DNA from: Acidobacteriaceae bacterium
GTDB taxonomy: Bacteria > Acidobacteriota > Terriglobia > Terriglobales > Acidobacteriaceae
DNA: 5,066 bases
Reading direction: 5' to 3'
Assembly: GCA_003132825.1 (NCBI GenBank)
Contig: PKYX01000534.1
Span: forward strand, 1 to 5,066
Shown piece after piece: positions 1-5,066 of this stretch (the first letter of the stretch is position 1; each line of letters starts with the position of its first letter). The position numbers and the translations under genes were made by a program. Below the pieces are notes generated by a model. That model searched no databases. It saw nothing but the letters and a program-made list of their open reading frames with translations, and had not been told where the DNA came from.

Positions 1-1807
1 TTGAGATCGCATCGGCGTGCAGATCAAAGCGAACCGGACACGACCCCGGCAGGCCACACTGGCGGGGCAGTTCGAAAGAGCCGCGCCAGGTGCTGGCCGC
101 CACCGAAGCGGTCACTTTGCTGGCGGTGATTTTATCCGGCGCCAGCAGCAGGCTGGCGGAAGCGATCTCCACCGGCTCATTCAAGCCGCGCATTTCCGCG
201 TGCACCGATTGCAATTGGGCGCTGCCGAGCGCGAGCGGTGGGGTGAAGGCCGACCAAGAGCCCGAGATCTGTAAGTCCACTTTCGCAACCCCATCCGCGG
301 TCGGCTGCAACCCCGAAAGCCCGATAGCGCGCGCCACCTGGAGCAGTTTCCGAATTTGGGCATCTCCTACCACCTCGAACCCGTAGTCCGAACGCGATAG
401 CGAGGCGCGCACGACGGCCGGCGTCGGCCGACCGAGCGGCAGATTGAAAGGACCGATCTCCACATGCGGCAATCTAGCGAACCCTGCCATCGATTGCGGG
501 GCCCCGGGGGGAACGCCGCCGGTGTTCTGTCCCAAGCGGGTGCCGGGAACAACGGAAAAAGGAACCGCATCGAGGGTCAGCTCGGTTCTGGCGAGCGCCG
601 ATGCGATCGCAAAACCCCGGGTCTGGCCACCGCCCGACCAGTCCAGCTGGGCTTGACGCCCCTGCATCTTGCGCTCGAACTTGAACGCCGCGTCCAACTT
701 GCCGGTTGCGACCAGATCCTCCGGAACATCCTTCTTGGCGTGCTCGGCCAGCGCCACCAGGCCTTCGATGGGGACATCCTGCGCCAGCAAAGCCAGATCG
801 TAGGTTCGGGAGCCGGGGGTCCCGGCGACACTTCCATCCAGGCGCAGGAACCCGCCCCCGATCGGGGCCTGGCAGGAAACGCCGGGCAGGGCGTGATCGA
901 CCGAGCGGTAACGGGCGTTGCACTGGACCGCCAGGCGCAGAGTCCCGTTGCCCGGAAGATCATAGCGGCGGAAGTCGTCCACCGAATCGCTGGTCGAAAT
1001 GGCGAGGTCTGCGGGCGTACCGGTCAGCGCGACCGAAACTCCAATGGTGCCGCGCCATCCCAAGTCCCGGCCATATACCAGTTTCGTGACCTGTCCGAGT
1101 TGGGCGTGCTCCCATTGCAGGGCGAATTGAATCGGAGTTTCGCGCAAGGTTCGCGCCCTCTGCCAGGAGCCGCTCACTCGGACCGTGCCGGTATCGGAGA
1201 GGTTAAAGTCGGTGCGCACCGGTTGCGCCCTGAGCCTCATCCCCCAGGTATTCTCGGAGTCTTGCCAGATGCTAAAGTTGGCGTCGGTCAGCGCGTAGGG
1301 CTTCTTTTCTTGGCCCTGCTTGAAATTGATCCGTCCTTGATCGGCTTCGATATAAGGAAAACCCGGGCGAATTTCGTTCTTGCTCTTGCTGGTGGGGGCG
1401 ACGGGCGTGCGGTCAGCCCGTTCCAAAAGGTTTTCGAGGTTCCAGTGGCCGGCGCTGTTTTCGACCAGATTCAGGCTGGGCTCGGTCAGGCTGAGACGGG
1501 AAATCTCCAACCGCCCGCGGAAAAGAGAAGTTAAACGCAAGGACGCGGTGACTTGCTCGGCGCGCAGCATGGGCTCGTCGCCAAAAGAGGGGTCTTCATG
1601 AACCACAAAGCCCCGCAAATCGAATCCCGGCCGGGGCAACAGGTGCAGGCTGACCGAAGCAACCTCCACGGGCCGCTCGAGGGCAAGGCTGATGGAACGC
1701 ACGATCTGGGTGCGCAGCCGGCCTGCGCCCGGGCGCATCGATAACAGCGCCAGAATCACCGCCGCGAGCACGGCGATCTTGCCGCGTCTGGAACGGAGAA
1801 AATTCAA
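1..1807 (-). CDS. AsmA-family envelope protein (3' end outside window)
   Basis: The reading frame is open for 602 codons from a TTG at 1807 to the left edge, so the C-terminus is missing. Residues 1-10 are basic (RSRRGK) and residues 11-24 are hydrophobic, giving a short signal anchor that would place the rest in the periplasm. Residues about 45-130 match the AsmA-type N-terminal pattern: a segment RPVEVASVSLHLLPRPGFDL, then GRLEISRLSLTEPSLNLVEN and GHWNLENLL. The remainder is beta-rich with alternating hydrophobic residues, as expected of the long repeat-like groove of AsmA-like proteins. AsmA relatives are known to affect outer-membrane assembly and inter-membrane phospholipid transport; the exact role of this one is inferred. 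The TTG overlaps the upstream lepB stop by four bases and has a good ribosome-binding site at 1812-1818, which decides the start. No frameshift or internal stop was seen on reading through. An alternative family label would be a DUF748-like protein. Confidence 0.87.
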   Translation of the reverse strand, partial: MNFLRSRRGKIAVLAAVILALLSMRPGAGRLRTQIVRSISLALERPVEVASVSLHLLPRPGFDLRGFVVHEDPSFGDEPMLRAEQVTASLRLTSLFRGRLEISRLSLTEPSLNLVENSAGHWNLENLLERADRTPVAPTSKSKNEIRPGFPYIEADQGRINFKQGQEKKPYALTDANFSIWQDSENTWGMRLRAQPVRTDFNLSDTGTVRVSGSWQRARTLRETPIQFALQWEHAQLGQVTKLVYGRDLGWRGTIGVSVALTGTPADLAISTSDSVDDFRRYDLPGNGTLRLAVQCNARYRSVDHALPGVSCQAPIGGGFLRLDGSVAGTPGSRTYDLALLAQDVPIEGLVALAEHAKKDVPEDLVATGKLDAAFKFERKMQGRQAQLDWSGGGQTRGFAIASALARTELTLDAVPFSVVPGTRLGQNTGGVPPGAPQSMAGFARLPHVEIGPFNLPLGRPTPAVVRASLSRSDYGFEVVGDAQIRKLLQVARAIGLSGLQPTADGVAKVDLQISGSWSAFTPPLALGSAQLQSVHAEMRGLNEPVEIASASLLLAPDKITASKVTASVAASTWRGSFELPRQCGLPGSCPVRFDLHADAIS

Positions 1808-2589
1808 CGGACCACCTTGAGCGTGCGTTGCCAGCGGGTCTGGTCGAAGAAGTGAATGATCTTGTGGAGCACGATTTCGATGCGCTCGCTGACTCCGGTT
1901 TCCAGGTACTGGCCGGCGGGGGTTTCAAAAGACCAATAAATGAGCATCGGTCGCCCGATCACGTTCTCTTGTGGGATAAACCCCCAATAGCGGCTATCGA
2001 GGCTCACATCGCGGTTGTCGCCCATGCCGAAGTAACTGTCAGGCGGGATCACCAGATCGTCGCCCTCGACGTAGGACTGCAGCTTGGTTTCTCGCTCGGC
2101 GTATTCGCCATTGGGATCCGGCGGCACCGCCGGAAACTGGTCCCGATAGGGGTTGTAGTCCCCACTGCTGTGGATCACGTAAGGCTCAACCAGCTTCTCA
2201 CCGTTGCGATAAACCACTCCATCGCGCAAATGAATGCGGTCCCCCGGAATGCCAATGATCCGTTTCACCACATACAGTCCAGGCTCGGCGGGAGACAAAA
2301 AGACCACAATATCCCCGCGGTGGATCTCACGATAAGGCACGAGCGGTCCAAGCCAACGCGACCGCGGTGAGAATTGCACGCGATTGACGAACACATGGTC
2401 GCCGATCAGCAGCGTGTTCTCCATCGAGCTCGAAGGAATGGCAAAAGCCTGCATGATGAAGGTAATAATGAACAAACCCGTCACTAGGACGACCGCCAGC
2501 GAGGCCATGAATTCGACCGGGGTTTCACGCGGCGCTTCGTCCTTTTGCTTCGGCATCTCTTTCTTGGACTCTTTGTTGTTCTTGGCCAC
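1804..2589 (-). CDS. lepB: Signal peptidase I, copy B
   Basis: This 261-residue protein is a type I signal peptidase, the membrane serine protease that cuts signal peptides from exported proteins on the periplasmic side. It has a lysine-rich cytoplasmic N-terminus (1-27) and one membrane segment (about 28-50). Box B follows, with catalytic Ser55 in SSSMENTLLIGD; Ser53 matches the E. coli oxyanion-hole serine. The general base is Lys109 in VVKRIIGIPGD, and box E is GDNRDVSLDSRYWG (190-203). The Pro usual in SMxPTL is Asn58. A tail after YWS (217-261) ends in TRWQRTLKVVR and resembles the tail of copy A. The start is a GTG at 2589 with GAGGA nine bases upstream; an ATG at codon 12 is a less likely alternative. 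It lies 34 bases after copy A, and its stop overlaps the AsmA-family start. All key residues are present, so it should be active. Confidence 0.95.
   Translation of the reverse strand: MAKNNKESKKEMPKQKDEAPRETPVEFMASLAVVLVTGLFIITFIMQAFAIPSSSMENTLLIGDHVFVNRVQFSPRSRWLGPLVPYREIHRGDIVVFLSPAEPGLYVVKRIIGIPGDRIHLRDGVVYRNGEKLVEPYVIHSSGDYNPYRDQFPAVPPDPNGEYAERETKLQSYVEGDDLVIPPDSYFGMGDNRDVSLDSRYWGFIPQENVIGRPMLIYWSFETPAGQYLETGVSERIEIVLHKIIHFFDQTRWQRTLKVVR
1812..1818 (-). promoter_or_regulatory. Ribosome-binding site for the AsmA-family gene
   Basis: The minus strand reads AAGGTGG here, four bases before the TTG at 1807, inside the last codons of lepB copy B. Together with the four-base stop/start overlap it supports the unusual TTG start and suggests translational coupling to the upstream lepB. 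Confidence 0.6.
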
Positions 2590-2598
2590 TCGGATCCG

Positions 2599-2603
2599 TC
2601 CTC
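2599..2603 (-). promoter_or_regulatory. Ribosome-binding site for lepB copy B
   Basis: The minus strand reads GAGGA, nine bases upstream of the GTG at 2589. This supports the GTG start over the in-frame ATG at codon 12. A small hairpin ends two bases before it (2605-2618). Confidence 0.55.
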
Positions 2604-2604
2604 G

Positions 2605-2618
2605 GGCGCTTTCGCGCC
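2605..2618 (-). other. Small GAAA-loop hairpin between the two lepB genes
   Basis: The minus strand reads GGCGC, GAAA, GCGCC: a perfect five-base-pair GC stem closed by a GNRA-type tetraloop, within the 34-base gap between lepB copies A and B. No U-tract follows, so it is unlikely to be a terminator. Its position two bases before the GAGGA site would allow an effect on ribosome access or on mRNA stability between the two cistrons, but chance occurrence in GC-rich DNA is also possible. Confidence 0.4.
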
Positions 2619-2623
2619 GACCT

Positions 2624-3373
2624 TTAGTGAACTAATCGAAATGCGCGGTTCCAGCGGGTGATCTGGAATAAGTGAGTGATGGCATAAGCGAAATGAAAAA
2701 GTCTATCACCCGCAGTAGGGGAAAGCGGCAGGTCGGGGCTAGCTTCCCGCACTGACCAGTAGATGAGCAACGGCCGCCCCACGATGTTTTCTTGCGGCAC
2801 AAAACCCCAATAGCGGCTGTCCCGGCTGTCGTCCCGGTTGTCGCCCATCACGAAGTAACTCCCTTCCGGAACAATCAGTTGGCCGTCTTCGACCAGCTTC
2901 TTCATCTGCAGCGACCAGCCTGCATCGAGGTCCGGAACCGGGCTGTCGACCTGGGGAAATTCGTCCCGGAATTCATCGTGCACTCGGCCGATATAGCGCA
3001 CGTACGGTTCCTCCAGGGGAATGCCATTTACGTAGACTCTGCGGTTCAGCAGGCGCACCCGGTCCCCAGGCACCCCGACCACTCGCTTCACGAAGTATTG
3101 CCGGGGGTCCATAGGATACTTGAAGACAATGATGTCTTTGTGTTGGACGGGCCGGTAGGGCATGGCAAGATCGGAAGCCTTTCCCCCGCCGTAGCGCACC
3201 TTGTCCACCAGCAGATAGTCGCCGACCAGCAGCGTTTCTTCCATGGAGTCGGAGGGAATCTGAAAAGCCTGCACCACAAACGTGATGATGAAAACCGCAA
3301 TCACCACGGTCGCCAGCAGCGACTGCAGCGAGCTCACCCGGTCAGTCGGCGGTTGTGGCTGCTTCACTTCCAT
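2624..3373 (-). CDS. lepB: Signal peptidase I, copy A
   Basis: This 249-residue type I signal peptidase is paralogous to the gene just downstream. One membrane segment spans about residues 18-37. Box B is PSDSMEETLLVGD with catalytic Ser43 and an oxyanion-type Ser41. The general-base Lys96 sits in FVKRVVGVPGD, and box E is GDNRDDSRDSRYWG (177-190). The tail ends in TRWNRAFRLVH. The frame stays open upstream to an ATG at 3538, but that would overlap rnc by about 160 bases. The ATG at 3373, four bases after the rnc stop, gives a normal short cytoplasmic N-terminus and is preferred. Its ribosome-binding site is weak (GGGA at 3386-3389, 12 bases away), so it probably relies on coupling to rnc translation. 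A GTG at 3391 in the same frame would add six residues and is a possible alternative. Function is the same as copy B; whether the two differ in substrates cannot be told from sequence. Confidence 0.95.
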   Translation of the reverse strand: MEVKQPQPPTDRVSSLQSLLATVVIAVFIITFVVQAFQIPSDSMEETLLVGDYLLVDKVRYGGGKASDLAMPYRPVQHKDIIVFKYPMDPRQYFVKRVVGVPGDRVRLLNRRVYVNGIPLEEPYVRYIGRVHDEFRDEFPQVDSPVPDLDAGWSLQMKKLVEDGQLIVPEGSYFVMGDNRDDSRDSRYWGFVPQENIVGRPLLIYWSVREASPDLPLSPTAGDRLFHFAYAITHLFQITRWNRAFRLVH

Positions 3374-3377
3374 GGTG

Positions 3378-4181
3378 TCAGGATTTCCCACGCGCACCCC
3401 GCTTGCCCGGCACGGCGCCGTTCCCTGCACTCGGAAGCGCCGCCAAATATTCCAGCACTTGTCGCGCCGCGTCTTGTTCCGCGGTCTTTTTCGTGGAACC
3501 CTCCGCCCGGCCCACGAATTCAGCTGCGCCCTCGGCATCTGAGGCGCGCAGCCTGGCTTCGACGGTAAAGATCTTCTTGTGCTCCGGACCCTGGGACTGC
3601 ACCAGAACGTAGGCGGGTTGAGGCCGGCCGGCGGCTTGCAGGGTTTCCTGCAAGGTGGACTTGTAATCGGTCAAAGGCAGGGCGTGGCCGCTGTCTCTCA
3701 GGCGCTCCAGTTCGGGATCGAGAATGCGCTCTAGAACCACGCGGCGCACCGTCTCCATTCCGCCGTCGAGATAGAGCACCGCCAACACGGCCTCCAAGGC
3801 ATCGACCAGCAGCGCCGGCTTATGGCGGCCGCCGCTTTTTTCCTCGCCTCGCCCGAGCCGCAGGTACTCGCCCAGTTTCAACTCCTCCGCCACCACGATT
3901 AGATGCCTTTCGCTCACCAGATGGGCCCGCAGCTTCGAAAGCTCTCCTTCCCGGAACTGCGGGAAGCGGTGAAACAGCACCTCGCTGGTCATGAATCCGA
4001 GAACGGCGTCTCCCAGAAATTCGAGTTGTTCGTTGTCGCCAACACGGCCAGCCCCGGGCGGCTGCAGGGCTTCCCGCTCGCGCGCCTGGGAGGTGTGGGT
4101 CAGCGCCTGTTCGAGCAACTCGGGGCGAACGAACGAATAGCCGAGAGCTTCCTGCAACAGAGCGATGTCCCTTGGTTCCAT
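3378..4181 (-). CDS. rnc: Ribonuclease III
   Basis: This 267-residue enzyme cleaves double-stranded RNA, for example in rRNA precursor processing and mRNA turnover, as a cytoplasmic homodimer. The N-terminal catalytic domain (about 1-150) carries the signature NEQLEFLGDAVL. The four acidic metal ligands have the spacing seen in E. coli: Glu54, Asp58, Asp127 and Glu130 (the last two in VDALEAVL). The C-terminal double-stranded-RNA-binding domain starts near Asp172-Lys174 (DYKSTLQE), continues through GPEHKKIFTVEA, and ends with GSTKKTAEQDAARQVLEYL (228-246). A short basic tail (KRGARGK) follows. I chose the ATG at 4181 because the protein then begins like typical family members (MEPRD, then LGYSF) and a weak AGGG lies ten bases upstream. 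A GTG at 4223 would add 14 residues but directly abuts a hairpin and has no ribosome-binding site. The gene is four bases from lepB copy A, so co-transcription is likely. Confidence 0.96.
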   Translation of the reverse strand: MEPRDIALLQEALGYSFVRPELLEQALTHTSQAREREALQPPGAGRVGDNEQLEFLGDAVLGFMTSEVLFHRFPQFREGELSKLRAHLVSERHLIVVAEELKLGEYLRLGRGEEKSGGRHKPALLVDALEAVLAVLYLDGGMETVRRVVLERILDPELERLRDSGHALPLTDYKSTLQETLQAAGRPQPAYVLVQSQGPEHKKIFTVEARLRASDAEGAAEFVGRAEGSTKKTAEQDAARQVLEYLAALPSAGNGAVPGKRGARGKS

Positions 4182-4223
4182 GTGATTGGTGCCCTGCTGC
4201 TGAGACAGCCACCGGTCGAGCAC

Positions 4224-4286
4224 GCCGCCACTGCCAGTCCTGCGGAACGAGAAAAACGCTTGTTCTGCAGGCTCGGCAGCAGCGCC
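4224..4286 (-). other. Long imperfect hairpin in the rnc leader
   Basis: Read as minus-strand RNA, positions i and j pair where i+j=4510. Counting from the loop (4252-4258), the paired blocks are 4250-4251 with 4259-4260, 4245-4248 with 4262-4265, 4239-4243 with 4267-4271, and 4226-4236 with 4274-4284. The last block includes three G-U pairs. Single A-C mismatches and one two-base mismatch interrupt the stem. About 22 of 26 positions pair, giving roughly two helical turns. No U-tract follows, so it is not a standard terminator. It lies 42 bases upstream of the chosen rnc start. A role as an RNase III target is inferred, not shown. Confidence 0.55.
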
Positions 4287-4302
4287 TAGGTTGGCGGCTT
4301 CT

Positions 4303-5066
4303 TTATTTCTTCGCAGGATCTGCAGCCGGGCTGCCTCCGCCCGTCAGCTTCGCCAACCGGGCGTGCTCCCGACGCGCCAAAACCCCCGCCGGAGTGCCGT
4401 CCTGGGTCAAGGTCACGACTTGATCTGCTTCCTTGAGTGCCTCGGGATATTTGCCTTCCTTATCGAGCGCCATGGCGAGCCGCAGCATGACCACGGGGTC
4501 GGGTTGGGCGGCGAAGGCATCGATGGACTTGCGGAATGAGACTTCGGACTCGGGAAACTTTCCCGCGTTGTATTCGAGCGTGCCGATGACGGAGTAGGCG
4601 TTCGAGCGGGTCAAGGCTTTGAAAATATCCTCCTGAGCTCCGGTCAATCCCGATGGAACATCGTGGTCGACGGTCTCGAGAGCATGCTGGGCGCATTGCA
4701 TGGCCCGGGCAAGACTCTGGTCCTTGTCGACGTCGCTGTCGCGCGTGCGTTCTGTGAGCACTTGTGCCACATCCACCAAGGCCTCAGAATCATCCGGATC
4801 ACTCTTCAACAGTTTTTCGCTCATCTCGAGGACTTTGTCATTGTTATTCGCGGCCTGGTAGGTGCGCATGACCGTCCGGTAGAGCAGCGGAGACAGGTCG
4901 CTGTCGGGAAACTTCGCCGCGAAATCGTCCGCCGCCTTTTCCATGGCCGCAGGGTCGGTGAGCGAACCAGCAGCCGTATAGGCGTTCAATTCCGCTTGGC
5001 TCTTTGCCTTGGGTGACTTCTTGCCCGCCGGCGCTGGCGGTTGTGAGCCGTTCGCGGGCGCCGGCG
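4303..5066 (-). CDS. TPR-repeat protein (5' end outside window)
   Basis: The frame is open from the right edge to a TAA at 4303-4305, leaving about 254 residues of the C-terminal part. The first visible stretch is a Pro/Ala/Lys-rich linker (about 4990-5066, with QPPAPAGKKSPKAKSQAELN), which suggests a signal peptide or another domain further upstream. The body is alpha-helical with tetratricopeptide-like units. The clearest unit, at about 4501-4602, shows the pattern NAYSVIGTLEYNAGKFPESE, and a second at about 4399-4500 contains GKYPEALKEADQVV. A weaker unit lies around 4789-4884 (a Leu-Leu-Tyr helix and a SDPDD turn). TPR units form scaffolds for protein-protein contacts; the partner is unknown, so no specific function is claimed. 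The C-terminus is a short Gly/Pro/Ala/Lys tail. It lies 121 bases upstream of rnc on the same strand and may or may not share its transcript. A TTG at 4989 is in frame, but the upstream linker looks coding, so it is probably not the start. Confidence 0.85.
   Translation of the reverse strand, partial: PAPANGSQPPAPAGKKSPKAKSQAELNAYTAAGSLTDPAAMEKAADDFAAKFPDSDLSPLLYRTVMRTYQAANNNDKVLEMSEKLLKSDPDDSEALVDVAQVLTERTRDSDVDKDQSLARAMQCAQHALETVDHDVPSGLTGAQEDIFKALTRSNAYSVIGTLEYNAGKFPESEVSFRKSIDAFAAQPDPVVMLRLAMALDKEGKYPEALKEADQVVTLTQDGTPAGVLARREHARLAKLTGGGSPAADPAKK

Larger units (their letters stand above)
1804..4181 (-). other. Probable rnc-lepB-lepB-asmA transcription unit
   Basis: Four genes on one strand are separated by +4, +34 and -4 bases. 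No terminator-like hairpin with a U-tract or recognisable promoter lies between them. The unit continues past the left edge with the AsmA-family gene. Whether the TPR gene upstream is included is open, because its 121-base gap could hold a promoter, although I could not recognise one. Confidence 0.7.

Noticed and set aside
474..963. Overlapping minus-strand frames inside the AsmA-family gene
   Set aside because: They are out of frame with a continuous AsmA-like reading frame, have Arg/Pro-rich low-complexity translations, and are not needed to explain the region.
464..1534. A 356-codon open frame on the plus strand
   Set aside because: It lies wholly opposite the AsmA-family gene. Its translation is rich in Gly, Arg and Gln with no domain pattern, typical of a frame kept open by GC-rich codons on the other strand.
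3374..3538. Longer start for lepB copy A at 3538
   Set aside because: It would add 55 residues overlapping the RNase III RNA-binding domain. The added stretch is Arg-rich and unlike a LepB N-terminus, while the ATG at 3373 fits the family.
2792..3568. A 258-codon plus-strand frame, and a similar one at 1828-2370
   Set aside because: Both are antisense to the lepB genes and resemble each other only because the lepB genes do. They have no ribosome-binding site or recognisable domain.
4224..4286. The hairpin upstream of rnc as a rho-independent terminator of the TPR gene
   Set aside because: On the transcribed strand the stem is followed by CTCGACC-type sequence with no U-tract, and the T-rich stretch lies in the loop instead.
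1..5066. Mobile elements, CRISPR repeats, tRNA or rRNA genes, toxin-antitoxin or defence genes
   Set aside because: No inverted terminal repeats, spaced direct repeats, cloverleaf-like segments or relevant protein motifs were seen on either strand.

Overview
The window reads as one block of five protein-coding genes, all on the minus strand, from a GC-rich bacterium. Listed in transcription order (right to left) they are: the 3' part of a TPR-repeat protein gene, rnc (ribonuclease III), two adjacent lepB genes (signal peptidase I), and the 5' part of a large AsmA-family gene that runs off the left edge. Tandem lepB genes next to rnc and an AsmA-like protein, together with the local sequence style of the AsmA and LepB proteins, remind me of Acidobacteriota (Terriglobia or Koribacter-like). 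This is an inference from remembered family features, not a database result.

Region by region: 4303-5066 encodes a TPR protein whose N-terminus lies outside the window, with a Pro/Ala/Lys-rich linker before the repeats. 4182-4302 is the only sizeable gap (121 bases) and holds a long imperfect hairpin in the rnc leader. rnc (3378-4181) is followed after 4 bases by lepB copy A (2624-3373), then after 34 bases by lepB copy B (1804-2589). Copy B overlaps the AsmA-family gene by 4 bases (start at 1807). I see no convincing promoter or rho-independent terminator. The very short spacings make rnc-lepB-lepB-asmA a likely single transcription unit.

How the genes fit together: both signal peptidases keep the Ser/Lys dyad and the conserved boxes, so both should be active. 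They release exported proteins from the inner membrane. The AsmA-like protein is probably an inner-membrane-anchored periplasmic or inter-membrane protein involved in envelope lipid or outer-membrane homeostasis. RNase III processes double-stranded RNA and is linked to lepB in many bacteria. The unit is therefore mostly envelope biogenesis plus one RNA-processing enzyme.

No mobile element, CRISPR array, tRNA, rRNA or defence system was seen. I did not find a clearly new biological system. The best leads are the hairpin just upstream of rnc (a possible RNase III autoregulation site), the tandem divergent signal peptidases, and a C-terminal tail shared by both of them.
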